64,000 nt of DNA from Alteromonas gilva (GCF_028595265.1 NZ_JAQQXP010000002.1:434001-498000), one strand, 5' to 3'. Counted from the stretch's first letter, positions 26,224 through 35,046 are shown. Notes: generated by a model not told the origin, from the letters alone. Translations and numbers: made by a program.

Positions 26224-27804
26224 TCATTTTGCTTTCGCCTCTAATACAGGGTTGTGATGGGCTTGTTGGCCCCATGCACACACCAGCGACGCAACCAGTG
26301 TTCCAATCACGAGTTGCCAGGTAAAACCCAGGCTAAATTGCCAGGTTTCAGGTAAATAGATTCCCATTACATAGGGTTGTAACAGTAAGGGGACAATAAA
26401 ACCACACAACAATGCAGCGGCGACAGACGCAGGGCTGCCACGCTGAGTAAATAGTGTAACAAAGTACACCCCAAGTAGACCACTATATGAAAATACCATG
26501 ACTCCCAGTGCAAACTGCAGCAACGGTGTGTCGGAGTATTGTTGCCAGTAATAGCATAAACAGGCCATCGAGGCTAATGCCAATGCGACTCCTGCCATCG
26601 CAGTACGGCCTGCATTGACAAAGTGTTGCTCATCCACATGTTGATTTCGTTTTAGCTTCCAGGGCCGGTATAAATCCTGTATCAATACGCTCGACATAGA
26701 ATTAAGACCAGAATTAAGTGTCGATAATGCGGCGGCAAGAATGCCGATAGTGACCAGTCCTTTAAGGCCGGCTGGTAAGTCGGTAAGCACATAGTACATA
26801 AATATTGTCACGGCTTCGCCAGCAAACTCCGGCGTGGGTGCCCCCGCTCTGGCCGCCATAAGTGAAGGCTGCTGGTAGTAGATATACAGTAATAGGCCAA
26901 TCGTAATGAACAACAGCATCACCGGGATTACCATGACTACCGACCACAGCATCGCACGAGCGCCCTCACTGGCATTTTTACACGTGAGAACCCGTTGTGT
27001 CATGTCCTGATCCAGACCAAACGCGGCAATATTGAGTAATACAAATCCGGTAAAAACCGACGCCAGGGTAAATACACCGCCAGGGCTAAAATCGACCCGG
27101 GTATCAAACAGGGTCAGTTTGGACAACTGTCCGTCTCCGGGATTTTGTAACGCATCCAACATGCTGGGAATATCGGCCGGTATGGCTGATAGCAGGGCAA
27201 TAATCACGGCCACCGCCGCGCCGATATAGGTGAACGCCTGCATAACATCGCTGTATATTACTGTTCTTATACCGCCATAAATACTATATACAAGCCCCAC
27301 CACAGTGATAATGACAGTCGCCGTAATGACGCTGGATGATGCAATATCGCCATACAGGATCATGGCGACGGCCAGGGCAGCCATATACAGACGGGCACCG
27401 CTGGCGAACACACGGCCGAATAAGTACATTAAACCTGCCTGGCGTTTAGCGTTGGCACCAAAGCGAGACTCAAGCAATTCATAAACGGTATACACTTTCA
27501 TGCTATAAAAGCGTGGAATAAGAAAACGTGCCACGAAGAATGCCGCAATAAACGCCCCAAGATTGGTTGCCAGATAAGACAGGTTGCCGCGATAACCTTG
27601 ATCAGGGCCGCCTAAAAAAGTGGCTGCAGATTGCGACGTGGCCAGCACCGACATCGCCACCATCCATACCGGCATTGACTGACTCCCCAGAAAGTAGTCA
27701 CTGGTATTATTGGCTTTACGGTTAAAATACCAACCCGAGACGAGCAGCAATACGCCGTAAGAGGCAAAGAGAAGTACGTCAATCAGTGTATAGTGGGCTA
27801 GCAT
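26224..27804 (-). CDS. SSS-family sodium:solute symporter, candidate MurNAc importer
   Basis: 526 residues with about 13-14 transmembrane helices, of the sodium/solute symporter (SLC5) family. The first helices (LLFASYGVLLLVSGWYFNR) and the SQSMPVWMVAMSVLATSQSAATFLGGPD segment at about 40-67 are typical of the sodium-binding core. It heads the operon with murQ and namZ. In Bacillus and E. coli this position is held by the PTS protein MurP, so import of unmodified MurNAc, GlcNAc or MurNAc-disaccharide is the likely role. Substrate is inferred only from context. Palindromes lie just upstream of its start. Confidence 0.88.
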   Translation of the reverse strand: MLAHYTLIDVLLFASYGVLLLVSGWYFNRKANNTSDYFLGSQSMPVWMVAMSVLATSQSAATFLGGPDQGYRGNLSYLATNLGAFIAAFFVARFLIPRFYSMKVYTVYELLESRFGANAKRQAGLMYLFGRVFASGARLYMAALAVAMILYGDIASSSVITATVIITVVGLVYSIYGGIRTVIYSDVMQAFTYIGAAVAVIIALLSAIPADIPSMLDALQNPGDGQLSKLTLFDTRVDFSPGGVFTLASVFTGFVLLNIAAFGLDQDMTQRVLTCKNASEGARAMLWSVVMVIPVMLLFITIGLLLYIYYQQPSLMAARAGAPTPEFAGEAVTIFMYYVLTDLPAGLKGLVTIGILAAALSTLNSGLNSMSSVLIQDLYRPWKLKRNQHVDEQHFVNAGRTAMAGVALALASMACLCYYWQQYSDTPLLQFALGVMVFSYSGLLGVYFVTLFTQRGSPASVAAALLCGFIVPLLLQPYVMGIYLPETWQFSLGFTWQLVIGTLVASLVCAWGQQAHHNPVLEAKAK

Positions 27805-27903
27805 GTATTGTCGTTCTCACTGTGTGAAAGCTGGGTTATGATGCTCATTTACGATGACCATTAACCATACATCGTGGCGGTTTCGACAAGCATGGTGTAC
27901 CTT

Positions 27904-27945
27904 TAGAATATATTATTCTACGATAAATTCAAATTAAGAATTTAT
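27904..27945. promoter_or_regulatory. Pair of palindromes between symporter operon and alr
   Basis: TAGAATA-TAT-TATTCTA at 27904-27920 has perfect 7-base arms. ATAAATTC-AAATTAA-GAATTTAT at 27923-27945 has perfect 8-base arms. They stand side by side, 2 bases apart, in the 209-base gap between divergent genes of the cell-wall locus. This is what would be expected of tandem operators for the RpiR-type regulator encoded 4 kb away; binding is not shown. Confidence 0.5.
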
Positions 27946-28013
27946 TAATTTTATATGAGCGTGTATGGTAAATGTTGTCCCCGATTAAACCTGTAACCTG
28001 AAGAGTCATTCGC

Positions 28014-29084
28014 TTGAGCAGATCAACACGCGCTATCATTGACCCTGACGCCCTGCGCACTAACTACCGCCAGCTTAAACCAGCCAATGGCGCCGGTGCA
28101 ATTGCGGTTATCAAAGCAGATGCATACGGACACGGGGCCGTGTTTGTCGCCCGCGCCCTAGGCGCAGAGTGTGATTGTTTCGCGGTTGCGATTTGCGAGG
28201 AAGCTGTCCCTCTTCGCGCCGCTGGCATAGTACACCCGGTGCTGATTCTGGAAGGGCCGCATGATGCAGAAGACTGCAATATCGCGGCCCGCGAAAACTT
28301 CATTTTAATGGTACATAATCGTTACCAGTTAAATTGGCTGAGTAAACTAAGCGATACCAAACGTCCACGGGTTTGGTTGAAAGTCGATACCGGCATGCAC
28401 CGGCTCGGTTTTGCGCCGGATGAAATTGCGACATTGTTCGAAGAATATCAGTGGCTGAAGCGTACAGAGTGTGTTTTAGCGTCACATTTTGCCTGCGCAG
28501 ACGAGCCGCAGGACGACTTTAACACGCACCAGTTTGCACGGTTTAATGAAGTGGCTGAAACGCTGGGCCTGCCAATTTGCATGGCCAATTCTGCCGCCAC
28601 ACTGACCCAGCCGATGAGCCAGGGCATGTGGTGTCGTCTGGGTATCGGCTTATATGGTGCCAGTCCGGTGAATGGCGTCAGTGCCGAAGAGTACGGGCTG
28701 GTGGCGGCGATGCAGCTTAAGGCACAGGTTATCGCACTGCACAATGTCGCCAGGGGAGAGTCAGTGGGATACGGCCGCGACTGGGTTGCCCCGCGGGACA
28801 GTGTTATCGCTACCGTTGGTATTGGTTATGCTGACGGGTATCCGCGCCACTGTCCCAGTGGTACGCCGGTCATCATTCGCGGCCAACGTGCACCGCTGGT
28901 TGGGCGTGTTTCCATGGATATGATTACTATCGATGTCACCGGTATAGAAGGTGTCGCCCTGCAGGATGATGTGGAGTTGTGGGGAGCGCGGTTACCCGTG
29001 GATGAGGTGGCTGGCTGGGCCGGAACTATTAGCTACGAGTTGATCAGTCGTGTATCGTCGCGAGTACCAAGGGATAGTCGTTAA
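28014..29084 (+). CDS. alr: Alanine racemase
   Basis: 356 residues from a TTG start with GAAGAG 8 bases before it. A PLP-dependent enzyme converting D- and L-alanine. The PLP lysine is Lys34 in VIKADAYGHG, and the catalytic tyrosine lies in SVGYGRDW (about residues 245-252) near the C-terminal barrel domain. Since the gene lies in the peptidoglycan-scavenging locus and is divergent from the symporter, the catabolic direction (D-alanine from stem peptides to L-alanine, as with DadX) is plausible; an anabolic Alr may be elsewhere in the genome. It is followed 27 bases later by the ZIP transporter gene. Confidence 0.95.
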   Translation: MSRSTRAIIDPDALRTNYRQLKPANGAGAIAVIKADAYGHGAVFVARALGAECDCFAVAICEEAVPLRAAGIVHPVLILEGPHDAEDCNIAARENFILMVHNRYQLNWLSKLSDTKRPRVWLKVDTGMHRLGFAPDEIATLFEEYQWLKRTECVLASHFACADEPQDDFNTHQFARFNEVAETLGLPICMANSAATLTQPMSQGMWCRLGIGLYGASPVNGVSAEEYGLVAAMQLKAQVIALHNVARGESVGYGRDWVAPRDSVIATVGIGYADGYPRHCPSGTPVIIRGQRAPLVGRVSMDMITIDVTGIEGVALQDDVELWGARLPVDEVAGWAGTISYELISRVSSRVPRDSR

Positions 29085-29111
29085 CGTAATCTGATCACAC
29101 GAGAACCTTAT

Positions 29112-29894
29112 ATGGATACGTCGCAAATAGTCTGGGCCGGTTTTTTGGCGAGTGGCTGCGCCAGCCTGGGAACCGCCGCAGGCAGCCTTGGCGTGTTACT
29201 GATTAAACGCTTATCGCGTCGATTACAAGATGGCTTGTTGAGTTTAGCTGCCGGTATTATGCTCGCCGCCACGTTTTTTTCTTTGTTGCTCCCCTCAATT
29301 GAATACGGCAGTGGTTATTACGGTAGCAATGTTGCCGGTGCGCTGGTGGCGTCGACAGGGTTGCTGGCCGGGGCTTTTTTACTCTTTTTTATACACCAGT
29401 CAGTGCCTCACGAACATTTCGTGACCGGTCGTGAGGGCGCATCGAAAACCGATATCGCCAGAATATGGCTGTTTGTGCTGGCCATCACGTTGCATAATTT
29501 TCCGGAGGGGCTGGCGGTGGGTGTCGGCTTTGCCGGTGGTGAAGTGGCCAATGGCGTAACGTTGGCAATCGGCATTGGCATTCAAAATATACCAGAAGGT
29601 CTTGCCGTATCCGTCGCGTTATTGTCGGTCGGATTTTCGCAATGGCGAGCTGCCTTAATTGGAATTGGTAGCGGACTGGTAGAACCGCTCGGTGGTTTGA
29701 TTGGAGCGTTGGCAATATCTACCGCGGAGGCCTTTATGCCCTGGGCGTTAGCGTTTTCGGCAGGGGCGATGTTATTCATTATTTCTGATGAAATTATTCC
29801 GGAAACGCACCAAAACGGCAATCAGAATGTGGCGACCTTTTGTTTGTTAGTCGGCTTTGTGTTGATGATGATACTGGATGTGGTATTAGGATAG
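29112..29894 (+). CDS. ZIP-family divalent metal transporter
   Basis: 260 residues with about 8 transmembrane helices. The ZIP metal path is visible as HNFPEGLAVGVGF (about 127-139) and NIPEGLAVSVAL (about 158-169). The family imports zinc, iron or manganese down a gradient. It is the middle gene of alr-ZIP-kinase, with 27 and 3 bases between genes. Zinc for the AmiD-type amidase and the M14 carboxypeptidase of the locus is a possible reason for its place, though these enzymes do not take zinc from the same compartment; this is inference. Confidence 0.9.
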   Translation: MDTSQIVWAGFLASGCASLGTAAGSLGVLLIKRLSRRLQDGLLSLAAGIMLAATFFSLLLPSIEYGSGYYGSNVAGALVASTGLLAGAFLLFFIHQSVPHEHFVTGREGASKTDIARIWLFVLAITLHNFPEGLAVGVGFAGGEVANGVTLAIGIGIQNIPEGLAVSVALLSVGFSQWRAALIGIGSGLVEPLGGLIGALAISTAEAFMPWALAFSAGAMLFIISDEIIPETHQNGNQNVATFCLLVGFVLMMILDVVLG

Positions 29895-29897
29895 GCG

Positions 29898-30797
29898 ATG
29901 AGTACAGCTAAGGATAACCGAACCTACTGGGTGGGGATTGACGGCGGCGGCACTAAAAGTCATGCCGTGCTATTTGATGCGCAGTACCAGGTTCTTGGCG
30001 AGGGACGCAGTGGCCCGGCGAATATCGCCAGACATGGCAAACAGGCGCTTAACGCCATTCTCGGTTCGGTTGAACAAGCCGTGGCAAACAGCGGTTTATC
30101 CTTTGATTCGATAAAGAGTGAATTATCGGTGAGTGCCGGATTGGCGGGGGCGTGTCTTGACTCTTCGGTTGCGTTGCTTGAACGCTGGCAACATCCCTTT
30201 GGCGATTTTACGTTCACGTCTGATTTGCATACAGCGCTGCTGGGAGCGCATGGTGGTGGCGACGGAGCGGTGTTAATTACCGGTACCGGTTCGTGTGCGG
30301 CGTCACTGGTAAATGGCCAAATCACCCAGTTTGGTGGTTTTGGTTTCCAACTTGGTGATCAGGGCAGTGGTGCATGGCTGGGACAGCAAGCAATACAACT
30401 GGCACTATTGCACGCCGATGGAATAACCAGTGCTGAGGGATTGTGGCATGCCGCCAAAGAGGTTTACGGATGCAATACACCAGCACAAATAGTCGACCTG
30501 CTGAATGGCGCCTCGTCAGCGGAATTTGCCCGCTTCGCACCGCAGGTATTTACCCTCGCCAGCCAGGCAGATGAGTGCGCACAGCAACTTATTCAACAGG
30601 GGGCTGATTATCTCAATACGCTGGTGATGCGCGCATTGGCTGATTCATCGATGCCACTGGTATTTAACGGTGGGCTCGCCGCGCTGTGGCTACCTTACCT
30701 GGATGCTGCGATCAGGGCCCATATCAGACCCGCCCAATATAGCGCGGAGTGGGGCGCTGTTTATTTTTGCCGACGAGGACAGAGTTGCCCGGCGTAA
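29898..30797 (+). CDS. BadF/NagK-type amino-sugar kinase, candidate MurNAc kinase
   Basis: 299 residues of the ASKHA fold, BadF/BadG/BcrA/BcrD ATPase family, which includes N-acetylglucosamine kinases and the Clostridium MurNAc/GlcNAc kinase MurK. Phosphate motifs are GIDGGGTKSHAVLFD (about 12-26) and ITGTGSCAASLVNG (about 128-141), and FGFQLGDQGSGAWLG (about 147-161) is conserved in amino-sugar kinases. It starts 3 bases after the ZIP gene. In a locus with MurQ but without a PTS transporter, this kinase is needed to make MurNAc-6-phosphate. Whether it prefers MurNAc, GlcNAc or both cannot be read here. Confidence 0.88.
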   Translation: MSTAKDNRTYWVGIDGGGTKSHAVLFDAQYQVLGEGRSGPANIARHGKQALNAILGSVEQAVANSGLSFDSIKSELSVSAGLAGACLDSSVALLERWQHPFGDFTFTSDLHTALLGAHGGGDGAVLITGTGSCAASLVNGQITQFGGFGFQLGDQGSGAWLGQQAIQLALLHADGITSAEGLWHAAKEVYGCNTPAQIVDLLNGASSAEFARFAPQVFTLASQADECAQQLIQQGADYLNTLVMRALADSSMPLVFNGGLAALWLPYLDAAIRAHIRPAQYSAEWGAVYFCRRGQSCPA

Positions 30798-30807
30798 TAA
30801 CCGTTGG

Positions 30808-31464
30808 TTAACCATTTTGTGGGTGCAGATGATCAGCGTCATCATCTGCGGCGGACTTTTTTACGGAGGGCAACGTGTAGCGCTCCGGGCGATGATTTAA
30901 TGAGATCACCATATTCAGACAAAATGCCGCCAAAATAGAAATCAGTACCAATTCAGCGTCTATATAAAGGAACGATAAGCTTAAAATACAGGTATCGACG
31001 GCCAGTTGAAATGTCCCCGCGCGAATATTAAACCGGCTTTGCAGGTAAAACGCCAATATTCCCAAACCGCCAAGGCTGGAGCTATGCCGAAACATAATGA
31101 GCATGCCTACGCCAATTAGGATGCCGCCAAACACCGCGGCAAAGATTGGGTCGATGCGAGAAATATCGACAAAGTGAGGCACCCACTCGGAAAACAACGA
31201 TACTGTTGTGACCGAGATGAAAGTATTGATCATAAAACGCTTGCTGATATGGCGCCAGGCAAGATAGTAGAACGGCAAATTGATAAGAAAAAACAACAAG
31301 CCAAAATCGAGCGGTGCAATGTAGGTCGTGAGCAAAGCCAGCCCGGCAGCACCACCTACCATAAGCTCCTGAGACTGGAACAGGAAAATCCCAAACGCAA
31401 TAAACAAGCCTGCGCACAGCAATGCAAAGACATCTTCGTAAACACGGTGTGATGTATTATTCAT
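30808..31464 (-). CDS. YitT-family membrane protein
   Basis: 218 residues with five or six hydrophobic helices, of the YitT/DUF161 family. The FGIFLFQSQELMVGGAAGLALLTTY region (about 23-47) and GILIGVGMLIMFRHSSSLGGLGILAFYL region (about 115-142) are typical, including the glycine-rich repeat. Most family members carry a C-terminal DUF2179 domain; this protein is short and lacks it. Function is unknown. It converges on the kinase gene with 10 bases between stops, and closes the cell-wall locus without a clear link to it. Confidence 0.8.
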   Translation of the reverse strand: MNNTSHRVYEDVFALLCAGLFIAFGIFLFQSQELMVGGAAGLALLTTYIAPLDFGLLFFLINLPFYYLAWRHISKRFMINTFISVTTVSLFSEWVPHFVDISRIDPIFAAVFGGILIGVGMLIMFRHSSSLGGLGILAFYLQSRFNIRAGTFQLAVDTCILSLSFLYIDAELVLISILAAFCLNMVISLNHRPERYTLPSVKKSAADDDADHLHPQNG

Positions 31465-32044
31465 AATTATCTGAAATTCTGTCGTTCGAAAATAGTGTTG
31501 ATTCGTCTGTAGTAGTTTTGATTAGGCGACGAATATTAAGGGCTCATTATACCCGCATTAAATAACGGGAATAGCCTGCGCCTTGGTGCACAGGTAAGTT
31601 GGAACTCACCATGGTATGACAACTTTACAACATGTTATCAAGTCTTATAAAACCTGTGTTTGTTATGTAAATTAAAGGGCTGGACTGAGAAAGCGTAGTG
31701 CAGGAATACGTCGGGACAGGTGCTACCAAGCTTGTTACCGCTATAGCGTGTCGCGAATACCAGGGCCTTTTATAGTAAGTTCAGATAGTGTGTTTTTGTG
31801 CGAAGGCGAAACTAACAAACAGCCACTAAAGCAAACTACCTTATATAGTGGTGCAATATAATAGTGGAGGCGGTAACCGGGATTTTACCGTTTCGCTCTT
31901 AGTATGGTAGCGATCACGCCGTTAGCTGTTAACGCTGCGCTGCTATTGTAAGGCGCGCCTACCACGCAAAATAATGCGCTGGCATAGCCAGCCGTGACAC
32001 TTTTAAGGCATACTAGCAAATCTCTGAGTTCAATCCCTGTTGCC
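31465..32044. other. 580-base gap before murB
   Basis: No gene is visible. Two short hairpins occur: CGGTAA-N8-TTACCG at 31871-31890 and GCTGGC-ATA-GCCAGC at 31978-31992. Related bacteria often have an rRNA operon in front of murB, but I see no 5S rRNA sequence here. It presumably carries promoters for murB-birA-coaX and the YitT gene. Confidence 0.5.
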
Positions 32045-33049
32045 ATGCCTGATTTATCACAACGTCACACTTTTGGTATTGCCAGCCAATGCCGTACGCT
32101 CTATGAGTTTTCTTCAGTTCAACAATTACTCGAATTGTATCCGCAATTATCACCCTGCTACGTAATGGGCGAGGGCAGTAATACTATTTTTGTTGAAGAC
32201 TTTGATGGCCAGGTATTAATAAACAGGATCACCGGCGTGACGGCAACGCCTATGACTATTGCCGGACAATCGGGCATTCATCTGAGCGTTGGTGCAGGTG
32301 AGAACTGGCATGCACTCGTGCAATATACTGTTGAGCAGGGGTGGGGTGGGCTGGAAAACCTGGCGTTAATTCCCGGCTCGGTGGGTGCTGCGCCTATTCA
32401 GAATATTGGTGCATACGGATTGGAAGTGGGAGAACGCATTCTCGACGTTGAAGTGGTTGATGTCAGCAGCGGCAGACTGTTTAAGTTAACCAAAGACGAA
32501 TGTGAATTTGCCTACCGCGACAGTATCTTTAAGCGTGACAAAGCACGCAACTGGGTGGTAGTGAAGGTCGATTTTTGGTTACCCGATGACGTGACCCCCA
32601 TTGCCACCTATGCTGAGCTGGCCGCCTTATCGAATCCGGACGCGGCGGAGATTTACCATCAGGTAATAGCAATACGGCAGCGAAAGCTACCCGACCCGAA
32701 GCAATTGGGCAATGCGGGCAGCTTTTTTAAAAATCCGACAATCACCCGCCGCGACTATCAAAATCTGCAAGCGAGCTATCCTGGGATCCCCGGGTTCATC
32801 GTTAGTGCCGACGCCGTTAAGGTACCGGCAGCATGGCTAATTGATAACGCAGGGTTAAAAGGCGTGTGCATTGGTGGCGCCTGTAGCTACCAGCAACAAC
32901 CATTGGTATTAGTCAATCAGGGTGAAGCTACTGGCGAGGCGGTTATTGCCCTGGCAAAGAAAATCATTGCCACGGTAAAAAGTCAGTTTGGGGTGACTCT
33001 CGCACCGGAAGTGCGTTTAATTGGCAAACAGGGACGTATCGTATTATGA
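32045..33049 (+). CDS. murB: UDP-N-acetylenolpyruvoylglucosamine reductase MurB
   Basis: 334 residues from the ATG at 32045 (type I MurB). A FAD enzyme that reduces UDP-GlcNAc-enolpyruvate to UDP-MurNAc. The FAD domain holds NTFGI-like HTFGIAS at the start, GEGSNTIF (about 42-49) and PGSVGAAPIQNIGAYG (about 109-124), and the C-terminal GNAGSFFKNP (about 220-229) with the catalytic serine. A GTG at 31994 extends the frame by 17 residues without family match; neither start has a good ribosome site. It overlaps birA by 4 bases (ATGA). Confidence 0.96.
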   Translation: MPDLSQRHTFGIASQCRTLYEFSSVQQLLELYPQLSPCYVMGEGSNTIFVEDFDGQVLINRITGVTATPMTIAGQSGIHLSVGAGENWHALVQYTVEQGWGGLENLALIPGSVGAAPIQNIGAYGLEVGERILDVEVVDVSSGRLFKLTKDECEFAYRDSIFKRDKARNWVVVKVDFWLPDDVTPIATYAELAALSNPDAAEIYHQVIAIRQRKLPDPKQLGNAGSFFKNPTITRRDYQNLQASYPGIPGFIVSADAVKVPAAWLIDNAGLKGVCIGGACSYQQQPLVLVNQGEATGEAVIALAKKIIATVKSQFGVTLAPEVRLIGKQGRIVL

Positions 33050-34020
33050 AACTAAAAGCCCGGGAGGTACGCCAACAACTACTCTGCATGCTGGCAGATG
33101 GCGAGTTTCACTCTGGCGAAACGCTAGCCAGAACTTTGCACCTATCCAGAACGGCTATTGCTGGCCATATTAATCAGATGATTGATTGGGGGCTGGACGT
33201 GTTTAAGGTCAAAGGTAAAGGCTATAAATTAAGCAGAGCAATGACTTTACTCGATGCTGACAGCATCAGGGCGCTGATACCGACCACTAATAATGCAGAC
33301 ATTACCGTTATGCAGGTTATCGAGTCGACCAATACCGAGCTTAAAAATGCCAACCGAATTCGCGCCAATGGCGATACCGTGCTGGCAGAAATTCAAACCG
33401 CCGGTCGCGGCCGGCATGGCCGTCATTGGTTAGCGCCGGTCGGCGGTAGTCTGACGTTTTCATTATACTGGCGCTTTAACGACGGCTATCAGAGTATGGC
33501 AGGCCTTTCGTTATTGGTTGGCATAGCAATTTGCCGGGCGCTACAAGATTGCGGTGTTGATGACGCCCGCTTGAAATGGCCAAACGATGTCTACCTGTTT
33601 GGTAAAAAGCTGGCCGGTGTATTAATAGAAGTAGAAGGTCAGATTGGTGCCCCCGCTGATTGCATTATTGGAATTGGTTTAAATGTACGGGTTCCGCAAC
33701 ATGAATATGACGTGGGCCAGCCGCACATCGATCTTAGTCAGGTAGCCGAAGCAGAAACCAACCGCAATATCATTGCGGCGCAAATCATTCATCAACTGTG
33801 GACCTTATTACCCGATTTTACACAGCGAGGCTTTGAACCTTTTATGGAGGAGTGGAAGCAGTTAGACTGGTTTGCCGATCGCACAGTAGTGATCAAATCA
33901 GGAGACAAGCGCATAAAAGGAGTTAACCGGGGCATAGATGCCAGCGGCGCACTGCTGCTGGAAACCAGCGACGGGATTACACGTTTTCATGGTGGGGAGG
34001 TAAGTTTACGTGCCAATTAA
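33046..34020 (+). CDS. birA: Bifunctional biotin ligase/biotin operon repressor BirA
   Basis: 324 residues. An N-terminal winged helix (about 1-65, LARTLHLSRTAIAGHINQM) precedes the biotin protein ligase domain with the biotinyl-AMP loop GRGRHGRHWLAPVGGSL (about 120-136) and KWPNDVYLFGKKLAGVLIE (about 181-199), then the small C-terminal domain. It attaches biotin to acetyl-CoA carboxylase and represses bio genes when biotinyl-AMP is plentiful. The start codon overlaps the murB stop, and coaX overlaps its end by 11 bases. The order murB-birA-kinase is conserved in gammaproteobacteria. Confidence 0.96.
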   Translation: MKLKAREVRQQLLCMLADGEFHSGETLARTLHLSRTAIAGHINQMIDWGLDVFKVKGKGYKLSRAMTLLDADSIRALIPTTNNADITVMQVIESTNTELKNANRIRANGDTVLAEIQTAGRGRHGRHWLAPVGGSLTFSLYWRFNDGYQSMAGLSLLVGIAICRALQDCGVDDARLKWPNDVYLFGKKLAGVLIEVEGQIGAPADCIIGIGLNVRVPQHEYDVGQPHIDLSQVAEAETNRNIIAAQIIHQLWTLLPDFTQRGFEPFMEEWKQLDWFADRTVVIKSGDKRIKGVNRGIDASGALLLETSDGITRFHGGEVSLRAN

Positions 34021-34738
34021 ACGCCAACTCTTGGTAGATATCGGCAACACCTGTATTAAGTACAGACAATTAACAGCAGCAGCGGAAAACGTAAATACCG
34101 TTGACGACCTGGCTGCGTTAATTGATCACATCGAGCAAACAGCAATAGACAGTATTTATATCGCCAATGTCGGTAAACCGGCTGTCGAAGAAACATTATC
34201 GCTATTGTGTAAGCAGCAGGGTATCGAATTTCACAGTATCAAAACCGAAAAAGACGCCTTCGGCATTAAAAATAGTTACCACAATCCTCAAAAAATGGGC
34301 GTCGATCGATGGCTTGCCATGCTGGGTGCTGCAAATTTAACCAATAAGCCTTTTGCTGTGATTGATGCGGGCACGGCAGTGACAGTAGATTTTGTGGCAA
34401 ATGGTCAACATTTAGGCGGTTGGATTGCGCCAGGTTTTCATACAATGAAAAAAGCGTTGCTGGAAAATACCACGCGCGTATTCGAAGATAACACCATTCC
34501 GGCCCAACTCGATGTGGCCAACGATACCGAAAAATGTGTGGCAATGGGATGCCTGGCAAGCTTGCAGGGCATTTATTGGTCAGCAAAACGCACATTAAAT
34601 GCGCAATTTAAAGAAAATGTCATAATTTTTACCGGTGGAGACAAAAAACTGCTGACAAGTGTTTGTGAGGGTGATAGTCTCTCCGCCGCGAATTTGGTGA
34701 TAGACGGCCTAGCCCGCTATGCTGAAAAAGCTTCTTGA
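34010..34738 (+). CDS. coaX: Type III pantothenate kinase CoaX
   Basis: 242 residues, GTG start with GGGGAGG about 10 bases before it inside birA. Phosphorylates pantothenate in the first step of coenzyme A synthesis. The ASKHA-fold motifs DIGNTCIKY (about 7-15), GVDRWLAMLGA (about 97-107) and IDAGTAVTVDF (about 119-129) identify the type III form, which is not regulated by CoA. E. coli has the unrelated CoaA in the same chromosomal place after birA, so this is a non-homologous replacement in a conserved position, as in Pseudomonas. Confidence 0.95.
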   Translation: MPIKRQLLVDIGNTCIKYRQLTAAAENVNTVDDLAALIDHIEQTAIDSIYIANVGKPAVEETLSLLCKQQGIEFHSIKTEKDAFGIKNSYHNPQKMGVDRWLAMLGAANLTNKPFAVIDAGTAVTVDFVANGQHLGGWIAPGFHTMKKALLENTTRVFEDNTIPAQLDVANDTEKCVAMGCLASLQGIYWSAKRTLNAQFKENVIIFTGGDKKLLTSVCEGDSLSAANLVIDGLARYAEKAS

Positions 34739-34823
34739 AGCGAAGAGAAATCTGAGCAAATTGTGCAGTTGGTAGTTAATTGACCAGTTAAACAAAAAAA
34801 AGAAAATTTTTCGCAAAAGCCTA

Positions 34824-34852
34824 TTGCATAGAGCAAATCATTACTCTAGAAT
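34824..34852 (+). promoter_or_regulatory. Sigma-70 promoter of the tRNA-tuf transcript
   Basis: TTGCAT at 34824-34829 and TAGAAT at 34847-34852 are 17 bases apart. The following TCGCACCC is GC-rich, as in stringently controlled stable-RNA promoters. The start would be near 34859, about 14 bases before tRNA-Thr. The -10 matches 5 of 6; the -35 is weaker. Confidence 0.55.
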
Positions 34853-34872
34853 TCGCACCCACTTGATGAGGA

Positions 34873-34948
<76 letters not shown>

Positions 34949-34961
34949 TTCATCAATCTCT

Positions 34962-35046
34962 GGAGGGGTACCCAAGCGGTCAACGGGAGCAGACTGTAAA
35001 TCTGCCGGCTCAGCCTTCGCAGGTTCGAATCCTGCCCCCTCCACCA
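34962..35046 (+). tRNA. tRNA-Tyr (GTA)
   Basis: 85 bases including encoded CCA, with a long variable arm as expected for bacterial tRNA-Tyr. Acceptor GGAGGGG pairs with CCCCTCC; anticodon loop CTGTAAA gives GTA. Corresponds to E. coli tyrU. Confidence 0.97.

Noticed and set aside
31465..32044. Possible rRNA remnant before murB
   Set aside because: The position is that of an rRNA operon in E. coli, but no 5S, 23S or leader sequence could be recognised.
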